Assembly: GCA_009823505.1 (NCBI GenBank)
Contig: VZQC01006874.1
Span: 1 to 64,000 of the forward strand
Reading direction: 5' to 3'
Length of the DNA: 64,000 nucleotides
Origin: Rhizomys pruinosus
Taxonomy: Eukaryota; Chordata; Mammalia; Rodentia; Spalacidae
This document shows, piece after piece, positions 1-12,719 of this stretch (positions are counted from its first letter, which is position 1; each line of letters starts with the position of its first letter). The notes beneath the pieces were generated by a model that worked only from the letters and a program-made list of their open reading frames with translations, made no database searches and was not told the DNA's origin. The position numbers and the translations under genes are program-made.

Positions 1-946
1 GCTTACCTCTCCCTTTCCTACTATGTGACTTCTTTGGGTTTCTAATAATTATTCACTAATGCCCATGTTACTCAACCTTTGCTGGGGAGATGTGAACAGA
101 AGCCTATTCATCTCAGAGAGGACACTGACAGACCCTAGTCTGGCCTGGTGAAGCAGTGAGTTCCTTACAGTTACTTAGAGCTATCTGGGTGACTACTCAC
201 AAAATGTGTATCCCTCTAGTCCCACCAGAGTCTCCTTTCTACCAAACACTGTTTACTGACTATATAACTTTGGAGAGGAGCCTTGTGAATCTTGCAGCTC
301 TCTAAGATTTTGAAGTCTACAAGTTTCCTTAGCTTCCCGGGTCTTACAAAAGGAGTCTGGGGGCCTCCCTATAGAAGGGGATATTTCAGTTCCAAGGAAA
401 CAAATACTTAATGTCTTATCTCAGTGAAACATGGCTGGGCCTAAATGCCGTGGTTTAGGTAACACACCCAAGATACAGAATGGGCCGTGACATCTCATCT
501 CCATAACTGTCCCAATAGCCTGAGAGATAATTATATGCCATTTTGTAGCACATCAAAACATAATATGTGACTGGTCAAGACCACTTCACCACCAAATGAT
601 GGAGATAGTGTTTGAACACAGACAGGTGGGTTTTAAGGCTTTCACTCTCCTTGAAGCCTTTCCTTATATTGTCTCTGAGGACTGAGGACCTTAATTTTCT
701 CTCAGTTTTGAGATTCCAAACTTGGAAACTTTAACAAAGGGAATTCTGAGTTTACATTGTCATCTCCCAGGCTTTTGTTTTAATTTTTTCACTGTGAACC
801 AGACATTTAATAAAGGGAATTTTCACTACTCAGGAAGTCTTCTGTTAGTAGTATAGCATGCCTTAAGTAAATTAAATATTAACAAATGTCATTATGTTGA
901 TCACATATTGGGGGTCAACCACTCCACTTCTCCCACTGAAACATAC
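1..946. other. Flanking DNA without recognised genes
   Basis: AT-rich, non-repetitive by eye. No second exon of the minus-strand candidate at 947-1070 could be identified. Confidence 0.5.
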
Positions 947-1070
947 CTGCTCTTTCCGCACCCTTTCTGCCTCCTCTTGTTCTACTGTTTTGAGATAAAG
1001 CCAAGACCTGTCTTCCATTTCTGCAGCAGTCTGGTTCTCAAAATAGTAAGTCGCAGAAGCAGATCCATCT
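947..1070 (-). CDS. Candidate internal coding exon of an unidentified gene
   Basis: On the minus strand a 124-base open segment runs from an acceptor ('gtattgtag', AG at 1071-1072) to a strong CAG|GTATGT donor (donor bases 946-941). The open frame reads Asp-Gly-Ser-Ala-Ser-Ala-Thr-Tyr-Tyr-Phe-Glu-Asn, then a Glu/Lys/Arg-rich, coiled-coil-like stretch ending '..ERVRKEQ' exactly at the donor. Codon use and composition look protein-like, and the frame stops soon after the donor. I do not recognise the protein. Neighbouring exons were not found in the 946 bases to the left. It could also be a fortuitous open frame with splice-like ends. Confidence 0.4.
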
Positions 1071-1261
1071 CTACAATACACAGATTTCATTACTCTCCTT
1101 CCTCATCCAACCACACTCCTCAACTCCTTAACTAACTTTCCCCTTCCCTTTTTCCTTCCATCCAGAAAAGGACCTGATGGTTTTCCATTTGCCTGCAAAA
1201 CCCTGCTCCCTCCTCCCAACCCTAGAGAGCAATGTTGGCCATATTGTAAACCCATTCTCAT

Positions 1262-1350
1262 GGGCTTGGGTATAACTCAGTGGTACAGTGCTTTTCTGCT
1301 ATAAACAATGCCCCAGGTTCAACCTTAGGTACAGCAAAACAAAACAAAAC
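1262..1350 (+). mobile_element. ID-type SINE
   Basis: A tRNA-derived head ('tataactcagtgg' A-box region, 'aggttcaacc' B-box region) is followed by a (CAAAA)n tail, in the usual ID arrangement. Confidence 0.75.
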
Positions 1351-2245
1351 CTCTCTGAGATCAAACCCCAGCATCGCCAGCACTATGACTTTGGGAACAT
1401 TACCTGGGGTGTCTTCATTTCTATCTTCCTTAAAACAAGAAAAATAATAGCCATCTCAGGGGATTGTTATGAAGATGAAAGGAGTAAGGTAATATATTAA
1501 AAAAAAGTCACTTAGTCCATAGCAGGCCTAAATCACTCTCAAAATGTTAGCTGTTTTTTAAGATCTTGACAACATAGTTCAATCTATTTTTGTTCTCATC
1601 ATGTAGAATTCCACCCATATTTTTTCATTAGCTTATATGACAGTTTCAAGGACAGTTAGGAGCATTAACATTCTCTATATTTGGCATCCAAAGGGCACAT
1701 ACCTGTGCTCCACACCAGCAACTATAAACCCATAAGATGCGAGGCTAATGCCAATAGCAGAATAAATTGTCCTAGAAAACAAAAGGAGGAAGCATTATGG
1801 CTACCAACCATGATTACAAAGCTGGGTCCAGAAAATGAGGATTATGGGGCCTGTTACATACATCAACAGCACCCTGGGCTAAAGAGGTTTTCACGGGAGG
1901 GGGGGCCAAGCTTACCACTTAGGAGGTATCTGTTATCACTGAGGAGAAGGATGCTACTGACATCCAGGGAATAGAGGCAGACTGCTAAACATCCTGCCAT
2001 ACACAGGATGGGCCCCTAAGCGAGTAATTGTTCAGTCCAAAATGTCAAGAATACTGAATTAATGAAACTTTGAGTTAATGGCACACATATAGCCTCTTAG
2101 AACTTGAGGTTTAAAAACTTGACTCTGTCACTGTCTATCTGAATTTTAGATAATAAATTTTGTTTTCGCCTATAAAATGGGGCTAAGAAGAAGAACCTTA
2201 CTTTTAGATTAAGGTAAGGTTATTTATGGGGGGGGGCATTCCTGC

Positions 2246-2375
2246 AGAGGCCAGAAGAAGGCATCAGATTCCAGGGAGCTGGAGTTACAACCTTCTCTCC
2301 CGGTTGTAGGAAACTGAATGCATGTCCGTTGGGAGAGAAGCAAGCCCACAATCGCAGAGCCATTTCTCCAACCCA
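2246..2375 (-). mobile_element. B2/B3 SINE fragment
   Basis: The order 'aggccagaagaaggcatcag', 'ttccagggagctggagttac' and 'gagccatttctccaaccc' is the reverse of a B2/B3 body and head. The middle is diverged. Confidence 0.7.
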
Positions 2376-2539
2376 GATGTAAGGTTCGGACAAGACAATG
2401 CACGTAAGAAGATAGGTCAGAGAATGGGACCTCAATTTGCCCACTGGGTTCGAGTGCTGGCTACGCCACTATCTACCTGTATATCTTGAATACAGCCCTT
2501 GGCTCTTTATCCTGTAAAAGGTGATGCTCTAATTTAGCT

Positions 2540-2577
2540 CTCACAGGTAAGGATCCAGCTCACAGGTAAGGATCCAG
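2540..2577 (+). repeat. 19-bp perfect tandem duplication
   Basis: CTCACAGGTAAGGATCCAG occurs twice back to back. Each copy carries a CAG|GTAAGG splice-donor-like core, but no exon is evident upstream. Confidence 0.9.
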
Positions 2578-4090
2578 TGTGTCACTGCATCTTCCGTGAA
2601 ACAGGGTAACTACTTAACAGGTGCTTAGTGTTACTGAAATGAGCAGACTGTGAGAAGTGGTTAAATAACCGTGTGCTGAACCTTCACATCCACACTCTCA
2701 CATCTCCTTTCTCTACAATTGTTTTTTCACATGATTCATTCAATAGTCAATATCTGTAGAAAATAGAGAGGGGGTGTCCAGGAACTATGCATTCTACTGC
2801 TGAAGACACATGACGGGACATGGTGTACTGCGGAAACCTGAAAACCTTTCTGCTGAAGATCAGAATAGATAATTCCAGCATCTGAGCCAGTCATCTTCTG
2901 ATCTCTGATGCTGGAGCGCAGAAGTATCCATTGCAAGAGTGGAAACTGAGCGGGTATGGCTGTGCACCAAGCAAACTTTATTTTTAGATGCAGACAGCAG
3001 GCTAAATCTGGTTTTTGAATTCCAATTTGTCCATCACTAGTACAGCAGAAATCAAATAATTATCCAGACTGTGATTAAAATGTTGAAGTTTTTATTGTAA
3101 ATACTACCCTACTTCTTGCCAGCTTACCACCTTTCATTTTCTTGAAGTTTCAAAATCCCCAGAGGTAGAAAAGAGGGAGGAAGAGTGGGCCATTCAGAAA
3201 ATGAAAGTAGAGGGGGTGTCTGTGCTCTTAGGATTCCGGACTACAGACAGTACAACTTCCTAAGGACCCGACCCATGGCTTCTCAGCCTTCTGTGGTATA
3301 AAGACCCCACCCATGGTGCTTCACCTCATCATCCATCACCATATTCAAATAGAAACAGAGCTGAAAGATAGATGCTCTTGATAACTTAGCACAGCACAGA
3401 GCAACCACGCAGGCTCCCTGCTGTAAGCAGCAGCATCTTTTCCTGGCTTGATCCTCCCTAAACCCTACAGCTGTAATCCTTAGAGACTCCTGTTGCCTAA
3501 TCCACAGCTTCTTAAAATGTAGGTGGACATTCCCATATGGACTCCTGAAAAATTTAGCAGTAGTGAAATGTTTCTGAACATGCTCACAACTAGAAATGGA
3601 TTCAAAATCAAATGTGTAATGGTTCTGAGGTGTTCACAGCAGCAATGACCTGTGCCATATCACGTCATTTCCTTGCAGCCTTGATTTTGAACACACAACA
3701 TATGCAACTTGAGGCAGTGCATCTGCTCAGGGAATGTCCACTCATATTTAAGATTATTTCACGTTTTGAGTTGCAGTGTTTTAGTGTTTTTACTGTATAC
3801 ACAAAGTTTTCTGCCCTTATAGAAACATGATAGTTTAACTACAGGAGACAAAGATTTCATTTCATTTTTTCAGCTTATAAGTATCAAATTACTTCATCTT
3901 TGGGGTGTAAAATGGTAGATTATTTGATCTTAAAAATTGCTGTTTGAGCTGCTGACCTGAGGCTCATAGAAAAAAATCACTAGATGATATATTTTTATTA
4001 ATTTTTGGCATTTCATAAAATTGAGATTTAAAAAATTCATTTTATGGTCAGTAAAATAAAGTTTTCCTTATCAAAATAAATCATTAAACA

Positions 4091-4312
4091 GGGGCTGGAA
4101 AGTTGGCTTGGTACTTAAGAGAACTGGCTGCTCTGGCAGAGAACCAGGGTTCAAATCCCAGCACCCAATTGGTGACTAACAACCATCCACAGCTCTAGTT
4201 CCAGAGGCTCCGACACCCTCTTCTGGCCTCCTTGGGCAGTGTACAACATGGGTGTACTTACATACATGCAAGTAATACACTCACACATATAAATTAAAAA
4301 AAATAAAATATT
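4091..4312 (+). mobile_element. B2 SINE
   Basis: The head 'ggggctggaaagttggcttg', a B-box 'gggttcaaatccc', and an A-rich tail with AATAAA-type repeats are all present. Confidence 0.9.
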
Positions 4313-4600
4313 TAAAAATCACTAAATAAATGTGGCTTGGGAGTAGGACAGAATTTCCAGCAAGTTGTGACATGTATTTATGTGAGACACTATTCTCAGT
4401 ATTGACATTATAAAATCAAAATATCCATAAACTCTGAAACACACCAAAGATGCTATGTGTAGTGCAGTATCAAATATTCTGCCAAGATTTCTTTATGTAA
4501 AAACAAACAAGCACATCCATCTCATTATTATGCAAATCTGCTTTTGCTTTAGTAAATGGAAAATTAAATATATTCCAATGAGTTGGTTTGAAAATAATTT

Positions 4601-4820
4601 TTTTTCTTTTATTTTTTTAAATGTGTATGAATGTACTGTCCGCATGTAGGTTTGTGCACCCATGTCGTGCAATGCTGTGGAGGTCAGAAGAGGGTGTTGG
4701 ATTCCCCTGGAACTGGAGTTAAAGATGGTTCTTAGCTGCCATGTGGGTGCTGGGGATCGAACCCGGGTCCTCTGCAAGAGTAGTCGGTGCTCTTAACTGC
4801 TAGGCCATCTCTCCCGCCCC
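4601..4820 (-). mobile_element. B2 SINE
   Basis: Full-length reverse copy, from 'atgtgtatgaatgtactgtc' to 'ggccatctctcccgcccc'. Confidence 0.93.
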
Positions 4821-5205
4821 GAAAATAAATTTATGATTTATTACCAATAAATGTTTGATTTGTAGGCATATATATATCTGTGTCACATAGAATGTTTTGA
4901 GCACAAAAGGGTCTCAGGTGGCAAAATTTTAATAAGGATTCTCCCTTCCCATTTCCTTTCCGGGTATCCAGCCTGTGGCATGGTCTGAAGCTTCTCTCTG
5001 TCTGCTCCTGATCTACCTCCTCAGCCCTTTGCAAATATTTTTTCTCAATAAATATCATTCACAGCTAATCCAATCTTAGCATTTTTGTCTCAGAAGACCT
5101 GAAATGTAAAAATATTCTTTCTTCAGTTATCAGGCCAATCTCCAGATGGAAAATACTATTTCACAAGACAGAGCTGGGACTGACCAACAGAGCACAGCTA
5201 ATTTT

Positions 5206-5249
5206 TTTTGTTTCTTTTACATTTACATATTTATTGTATAGGTGAGAGA

Positions 5250-5284
<35 letters not shown>

Positions 5285-5434
5285 TCATACACACATGTGC
5301 CATGGCACACATGTGGAGGTCAGGGGACAACATGTGGGATTGGGCTCTCTTCTTCCATCACGTGGGTCCAGGGGATCAAAATCTGACCAGTGGGCTTAGC
5401 AGCTCCTTTTCTATTCAGCCATCTCGCTCACCCC
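5206..5434 (-). mobile_element. B3 SINE with (GT)n
   Basis: A reverse B3-type copy ('cacatgtggaggtcagggga', '..atcacgtgggtccagg') ends 'gccatctcgctcacccc'. A (GT)n run at 5253-5281 occupies its tail region. Confidence 0.85.
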
Positions 5435-6889
5435 ACAGACAATCCTTGTAGAACCCCACTCCCCAGAACAAGGGCCAAGATAACATTCTGAAATCTGATA
5501 CTAAAGAAACAGATGGAGTCACTGATGGTTTGAGACTAAAACTGTCCAGGCTGCCAAGTGTTACCTGAATGCTCCAAGACCGTGGGAGAAAACAATTAGT
5601 GGATATTTTTCACCCGTCTTCAGAGGAGAATTCCAGTTTGCAGGAGTTTTTATTGAACCTAGACAATAGTGGAAGATAAATTAATGTCTTCTCNCTCCAG
5701 CCCCCCAAGAAATTTTTAATACCATGTAGGATTAATGTCTTCTTTATTTTATTTTTTGTTAGGTTTTATTTATTCTTAGATTTAAGCTTTGAAATTAACA
5801 ATCTCTTACATATTATAGAACCTGTAAAAGATATTCTAAACAGAGAACTTAAATTATCTCAAAAATCCAATCACACAATCTTGTTTTTTTAATCACAAGG
5901 TAATGAAGTAAAAAAGGAAAATGAAAACCTAGAACTGCTCAACAGGCTGTCAAACTTTACAGTGGAAATGCAACCCAGATTAAGTTAATTATATTTCCTC
6001 TAAAAGCAGAGCTTTTCCCAGAAATGACTCTAACCTAAGCCTCTGGAAGTCAGAAGCCCCTGCTATACTCTCCACACTTTCTTTAACTTGTACTTTAAAG
6101 TTCAGTGTAGAATTTAAAATTCGGTGTAGAATTCTTGCTATGATAGAGCATGTTTAGTGTGCACCAGAAAGTATATCAGGTTCTAGTCTTTGATGTTGTC
6201 AAATGCAAGAGATCATGAAAATTACCTACAGAGTTCTTTTTTTAATTACATTAATGTATATCACAGTGTCGACCTACTTCAAGGCAGTATACTCAATTCA
6301 GTCATGTGTATTATGATTTTATATGCTTTTATTTGGATTTACAAAATTTTGGCATACTTTTACATTTTTGTTTTGGAGTAAACTTTATTGATGCATTTCT
6401 CTTTTCAAATTGTTCTTGATTTTTTTGGTATTACTATTGTATCAATCTAACAATGTAGTTAACATTTTTTGTTCTGTTTTCTAGAAGATTTGATGTAAGA
6501 ATGGATCTATTTTTTTTCTTAAATATTTAATTGATTTTGTTTTTAAAACATAAGGACCTTGGTATCTTATTTGTGAGAAGGCTTTAAAATACTGATTCAT
6601 GATCCAGTTGTGTCAACTAAAAAAATACTGATTCAATGTCTATTGTAATTATAAAACAATGGTGGGATATTTTCCTTTGACTTAAATTTGTATTTTATAC
6701 TTTTCTATGACATTTTCTTGCATTTGTAAACATGCAGTTATTTTATATATGATACCTTTTAAACATCTGCTCCTTCTTTAGGTGTCCCCTTGTTATTGCC
6801 TGCACTATCTAATCATGCTGGTTCTCTTATTTTTTATTAATATTGTCAGAAGCATATCTATATTAATAGTAGTTTTTGTTTTTCCTTTT
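5435..6889. other. AT-rich flanking DNA
   Basis: No gene or repeat recognised. There is one ambiguous base (N) at 5694. Confidence 0.5.
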
Positions 6890-7021
6890 TTGTTGTTAGA
6901 TAGAGTCTTTGCAGCCCAGGCTAGCCTCAAACTCACTATGTAGCTAAGGATGACCTCAAACTCTTGATTTTTCTGGCTCTGTCTCCCAACTGCCAGGGTT
7001 ACAGGCTTACACCACATGCCC
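6890..7021 (-). mobile_element. Old B1-like SINE
   Basis: A diverged reverse B1: 'agatagagtctttgcagccc', 'ctcaaactcactatgtagc', 'gggttacaggcttacaccac'. Confidence 0.65.
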
Positions 7022-7166
7022 AAAGAGTTCGTAACACCTTGCAACATCAAGCTTCAGCATTGCTTTTCATTTTACTTTTAACACCCTGTTATGATCTCCA
7101 TCCTTATTTCCTTTCGGTTTATTCCAAAGAAATCATGGTCTCTAACATAAACTACAGCCTTTCCAC

Positions 7167-7170
7167 TGTT

Positions 7171-7206
<36 letters not shown>

Positions 7207-7406
7207 TTGAGACAGGGTCTCCCAGCTGGCCTGGAACTCACAGAGATCCACCTGCCTCTGCCTCCTGAGTGCTAGGATTAAAGTCGTGTGCCACCATGCC
7301 TGGCTTAAAGACAGTTCTTAGCCACCATGTGGGTGCTGGGAATGGAACCTGGGTCCTCTGCAAGACCAGTCTGCACTCTTAACCACTGAGCCATCTCTCC
7401 AGCCCC
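7167..7406 (-). mobile_element. Chimeric B2-head / B1 SINE with (CAA)n tail
   Basis: On the minus strand a B2 tRNA-like head (7406-7305) runs directly into a B1 body (7304-7207, with a deletion in its second half) and ends in (CAA)n (7206-7169). The whole unit is flanked by the perfect direct repeat CAGCCTTTCCAC (7155-7166 and 7407-7418). A single flanking duplication implies it inserted as one transcript. Confidence 0.8.
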
Positions 7407-7418
7407 CAGCCTTTCCAC

Positions 7419-8690
7419 CTTTAACATGAATAGTTAAAGATACAATTTTGACTGAGAAAACGATGTTACCTACATTTCATATGCAGTGTTACAATTTTAT
7501 GGCAATTCAATTCTAAGAATTTCCTAACTACCATCATTTAAATGACTCCTTTTGATTATTTTAAGTGCTTTGTTATTTTCCAAACATGGAAGAGTTTTTA
7601 CTTAGCATAATTATATGATGATTGTTGAGTATTGTTTGAATGGCGTCTGTTCCTTGAAAACTTCAGAAAGCACTGCATGCAGTCATACCTGGTGAGAGCT
7701 TTTGAGTGCTCACTGTGTGCTTCCTTTCCATACCTACTGCTGTCTACTTGTGTGCTCAGGTTGGGGACACTTCATTTCCATAACTACGGCCATCTACTTG
7801 TGTCTTCAGGCTGGGGACACAGCATATAGTTTTCTTGCATTTCTATAAAATTTGATTTATATATTTTACATATATATTATATATTCATGTAAAAGATTGA
7901 TATATTTTAAATGTTAATGTTTTCATGGTGAATTAATTTTATTTATTAAAGAAATCTCTTGATAGCAGTACTTTTTCTTTCTTGAAAATGTATTCGTTTC
8001 TTTCCCAGACACATACGTGTTATAGATCTTCTTTGGTTAATATGTGTCTTTAATGGTTTCTCTTTTTCTTTAAAAGATTTTAATCTATTTATTTCATTTT
8101 AGTTTCTGTGTATGAGTGTTTTGGTCACGTGTACATAAGTGCACCTGTGTGTGCAATGCCAGAAGAGGGTGGCAGATTCCCTGGAACTGGAGTTGAATTG
8201 TTAGCCACCTTGTCAGTGCTGAGAACTGAATGGCCAGTCCTCTGGAAGAGCAGCCAGTGCTCTTAACCCTCTTTCTCAGTAAGTGGCTCGTGTGTCCCTT
8301 TGTTCCTCATCCTCCCACTATAACTCCTAACCTCCTGTTCATCTTCTGGATTCCATCTGGATCAGGCCAGGGCACTTAACAAGTGCTTAACACTCCCAGC
8401 ATCCTGCTGAACTTGGGAGAGGACTCCACATGAAACAGACCTTGTACATGTCCACTCACATTGGATCTGAGTGTGAATTCTGTGGAGCTTCCCACCTCAT
8501 TATGGGCTGAGGGAACCTTCCTGGGGCCTCACAGACTAGTTGGATGCTTCCATTACTATTTGTCCTGAGGCAAATCAGAGGAATGGAGCCAAGTTCTGGG
8601 GAGAAAACTTGCTGAAAGCATGTTAGAGCCTCATTTTTCTTTTTTTTTTTTTTTTTTTTTTTTTTTTCGATGTTTTTAAAAAGGCTTTCC
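7419..8690. other. Flanking DNA with poly-T tract
   Basis: Other than the B2 listed at 8073-8270, only a long poly-T (about 8640-8667) at the edge of the tandem block stands out. Confidence 0.5.
8073..8270 (-). mobile_element. B2 SINE, diverged
   Basis: A reverse B2 ('tgcaatgccagaagagggtg', 'tccctggaactggagttgaa') that loses its end before the usual 'gccatctctccagcc'. Confidence 0.8.
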
Positions 8691-11600
8691 TGAAAAAAAA
8701 TAAAAGCTTTCCTGTTAGGTGCAATAAGAGAGAGGGATTTATCATCATTCTTTTTTTTTTTTTACCTTCTTTATTTTTTTTTCATTTTGTTAACAATAAG
8801 TAATAATTTATGAATAGATCAAGCATCCCTTCTGTAACAACCAATTTGCAAGAGTTTGCCCAAACCCACACAGCTCAGGGGTCCCACCATCCAGCTGGAG
8901 TGGGGGGGACTTGTATGTTCAATCAAGTTAATTATGAAGCGTCCAGACTAATATGCTGTAGTTTTCACACCATTAATCCGCAATCACAGCTCTTACATTC
9001 TATCATGCCCCCTCTTCCGCAGATTGTATTCCCTAGGCTTAGAAAAAGGGGGCACAGGTGGATAAGAAGCAAAACAGTCTACTTCTCTGGGAGCTGTTGT
9101 CTTGGACTCTGGTCAATTTCTGGCTGTTTCCTTTCATGGGGCTGACAGTTTGTCCAGAGCATAACCTTTCAATCCTACGAATAAGAGCCAAGCAATTAGA
9201 TATATAGGTATTTAAAACAGAACTAATAGTTATGGTAGGTTCCACTTTGGTATAGACACATAATGTTTGGTGGGTATGTTAATTCCATGAATTACATTTT
9301 TTTCCTGTTAAATATGACAGGGTCTTACTGTGGCTTATAACATCTCCTAACCACTAGAGGATGTAAGCTTGTGGCATCAGCCGGTGGGTTATTCCTCCAA
9401 GGAGAGAGCTACTAGCCAATTAAATTTGGGATATACAGGCTATGGCTGCCACTGCTGCACATATTTTCCAGGCAGGTTGAGGTGCTGGCATGGAGGAGTC
9501 TTTGCTTGACTCAAGGAGACCTATATCTGCTTTAGTTGGTTTAGTGGCCTCTTGGTAAAACACTTATACTTGAATCCAGGCGCAATCGTACACCTTTCCA
9601 TGTTTGTTCAATCCTTCCTAGCTTACATCACGAGTCTACAGCAGGGCCTTATCCCTCTCTTCCTGCAGTATCCCAGTTTGAGGCAAAGAGCCTTACAATT
9701 TGTGGGGGCTTGAGATCCCCTGGCCAAATCTCCTTGGTAGAATAATCCATTGCTTGATAGTCAGAGCTCTCTGTATTATATATATATTTTGTTTAGGTGC
9801 ATAGCTTAAGGAGACTTTAAGATTATTTTTTTGGTTCTGAAATAGAGAATAATCCTTTTACATTTCTATGTCTCATTTAGTCAGTTAAAGCAGGTTTACT
9901 GGTTTTTTAAGAGATACCTCTATAACAGTTGGCTCCAAATTACAGTTAGAAATGAATCCTCATTGTCAATCATATTTCTCCCTTGTTCAAAAGGGGGATA
10001 GCAGATAGCATTATAACTTTTTTGTCAACAAACCTTCAATTCAAATCTTTTTTTAGTATTTTTGTTTTTTGGAAGTTCTTTTTTTTTTTTATATTGGATG
10101 CTTTTGTGTATTTCATACATCATGTTTCCATATCGTTTTCACAAGGCATATATTCCCTTCCCTTTCCGCCCCACCCCACCTCCTACCCATGCCTAGCTCT
10201 GCCATTCTGGCCATACAGTTTTCTGCATCATCTATCCATTCTCTGGCTTTTTTTTGTTTTGTTTGTGTTATTTCCATTTTTTATAACCAATAAGTGAGTA
10301 ATTTGTGAGTACAGATTCAGCAACCTTCATGTAAACCAATTCTTGATCAGCAGTTTGATGCCCCAAGACCCACAACACACCTCAATGGGGTTCCGGCCGA
10401 CGCATCCAGCAGGGGGCGCTTGTTAGGTTCAATAAGTTGATCAATGCAGTGTCAGCTATATGTAGATTGTTCTAGTCTTACAACAGCATTCAACCCACAA
10501 TTAGAGCCAATTGAAGCCTTTACATTTTACCATGACCCCCTCTTCCCCAAATTGTTCCTAGGGCTTAGAAAAGGGGCACAGTGTATGAGAAGCAAAACAT
10601 TCTAGTTTCTCTGGACTGTTGTTTTGGTCTCTAGTCAGTTCTGGTTGTTTCTTTTCATGGGCTGAAGCTTTGTCCAGGCATAACATTTCGATCCTACTAA
10701 TGAAGCACAATTGCAATTAGATATTTAGGTAATTAAACAGTATAAAATATATAGCCTTTCGTACCTACAAATGAAGCAACACAAATTAGAATATATAGGT
10801 ATTTAAACAGTACTAATTGTTATGTAGTTACTTTGGAATAGACACAATGTTTGGATGGTATTGTTAATTCATGATTTACATTTTCTTCTGTAAGTATGGC
10901 AGGGTCTTCGTGAGTTATANAATACATTTTTTCCTGTTAAATATGACAGGTCTTACTGTGGCTTATAACATCTCCTAACCACTAGAGATGTAAGCTTGTG
11001 GCATCAGCGGTGGGTTATTCCTCCAAGGAGAGAGCTACTAGCCAATTGATTTGGGATATACAGGCGTATGGCTGCCACTGCTGCACAGTATTTCCAGGCA
11101 GGCTGATGCTGATGGAGGAGTTCTTGCTTGACTCAAGGGAGACCTATATCTGCTTTATTTGTTTAGTGGGCTTGGTAACACTCTCTGGAATTCCAGAGAC
11201 CAACTGTACACTTGCCATGTGTGATCTCAATACATCTTTCCCATGCTTAATATCAGGTCTTGACAGCAGGGCCTTATCACCTCTCTTACTTGCAGGTATG
11301 CCAGTTTACAGGCAAGAAGCCGTTACCTTTGGGGGGCTTGGATCCCCTGGCCAATATCTCCTTGGCAGAATAATCCATTGCTGATATCAGAGCTCTCCTG
11401 TATTAATATATTTTGCTTAGGTTCATAGCTTAAGGAGACTTTAGTATTATATTTTGGTTCTGAATAGAGAATAATCCTTTCACGTTCCTATGTCTATTTA
11501 GTCAATTAAAGAGGCAGTTTTACTGGTTTTATAAGAGATTACCTCTATAACAGTTGGCTCCAATTACAGTTAGAAATGAACCTCATTGTCATCATATTTC

Positions 11601-12600
11601 TCCTTGTTCAAAAGGGGGATGCAGATAGATAATTAAACTTTATTGTCAACAAAAACTTGCAATTCAAATCTTTTTTTTTTTTTATGGCAGAATTCTTTTT
11701 TTTTTTATATTGGATGCTTTGTGGTATTCATAACATCAATTTTCCAATTCAGTTCAGGCATATATCCCTTCCCTTCCCCCACCCAACCCTACCCATCCTA
11801 TACTCATGCATTCTGCCATAATTTTCTGCATCATCTTTCTCTGGCTTTTTTGTTTTGTTTTGTTTTTCACCTTTTTTTAAAACCATAAGTGATAATTTGT
11901 AAGTACAAGAATCCCTTCATGTAAAACCATTTTCAAGCAGTTGTGCCCAAACCCACACAGCTCATGGGTCCCACCATCCAGCAGGGGGGGCTTGTATGTT
12001 CAATCAAGATTGATCAAATGAGTGTCCAGTTACTATTGTGTAAGTTTCACCATATAAACCCAAATTGAAGCCCTTACATTTTACCATGCCCCCTCTTCCA
12101 CAAATTGTTCCCGGCTTGAAAAGGGGCACAGGTGGATAGAAGCAAAACAGTCTATTCTCTGGAGCTGTGTCTTGGTCTCTAGTCAGTTCTGCTGTTTTCT
12201 TTCATGGGCTGACAGCTTTGTCCAGAAATAACCTTTCGATCTCCTAATGAAGCCTGCAATTAGATATTTAGGTATTAAACAGTATAATATATAGCCTTTC
12301 GTCCTACAATGAAGCAACACAATTAGAATATATAGGTATTTAAACAGTACTAATTGTTATGGTAGTTCTTTGGTATAGACCGATGTTTGGATGTATTGTT
12401 AATCCATGATTTACATTTTCTTCTGTAAGTATGGCAGGGTCTTCGTGTGGTTTATAACATCTCATAACCATAGAGGGAGTAAGCTTGTGGCATCAGCCAT
12501 GGGTTATTCCTCCAAGGAGGAGCTACTAGCCAATTAGATTTGGGATATACAGACATATGGTGCCACTGCTGTACAGTATTTCCAGGCAGATGAGGTAACC
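8690..12600 (+). repeat. Imperfect 1.5-1.6 kb tandem repeat block of an unclassified interspersed repeat
   Basis: The anchor 'gtaatttgtgagtacaga' and its variants recur at about 8803, 10297 and 11891. The sequence between anchors is shared, for example the blocks 'taacatctcctaaccactag', 'gttattcctccaaggagaga' and 'ctgccactgctgcac'. The third unit is partial and ends near 12600. The copies differ very often by single-base insertions and deletions. An N at 10920 coincides with a step back of about 50 bases in the repeat. No protein domain is recognisable. The same family recurs inverted nearby and at 18250-18660, so it is a dispersed element, possibly LTR-derived. Confidence 0.7.
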
Positions 12601-12719
12601 CAAAACAGCATGGGTGAATAATGAAAAACTCTAAGTGACAAAAAAAAAAAGGATCACCCATAGAATAAAACAACTGCTTGTTTTGGGACTCATGGGTCAA
12701 AAATAAAACCTAAAATAAA

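Larger units (their letters stand above)
1351..4090. other. Mostly unique flanking DNA
   Basis: Apart from the SINE fragment and the 19-bp duplication listed separately, nothing is recognised. Two near copies of a 'gacccgacccatgg' motif occur around 3268 and 3305, the second after a TATAAAG, but I cannot assign them. Confidence 0.45.

Noticed and set aside
10998..11384. 128-codon open frame in the tandem block, similar to a minus-strand frame at 13289-13564
   Set aside because: The similarity follows from shared repeat DNA. Indels break the frame in the other copies, so it is not evidence of a protein.
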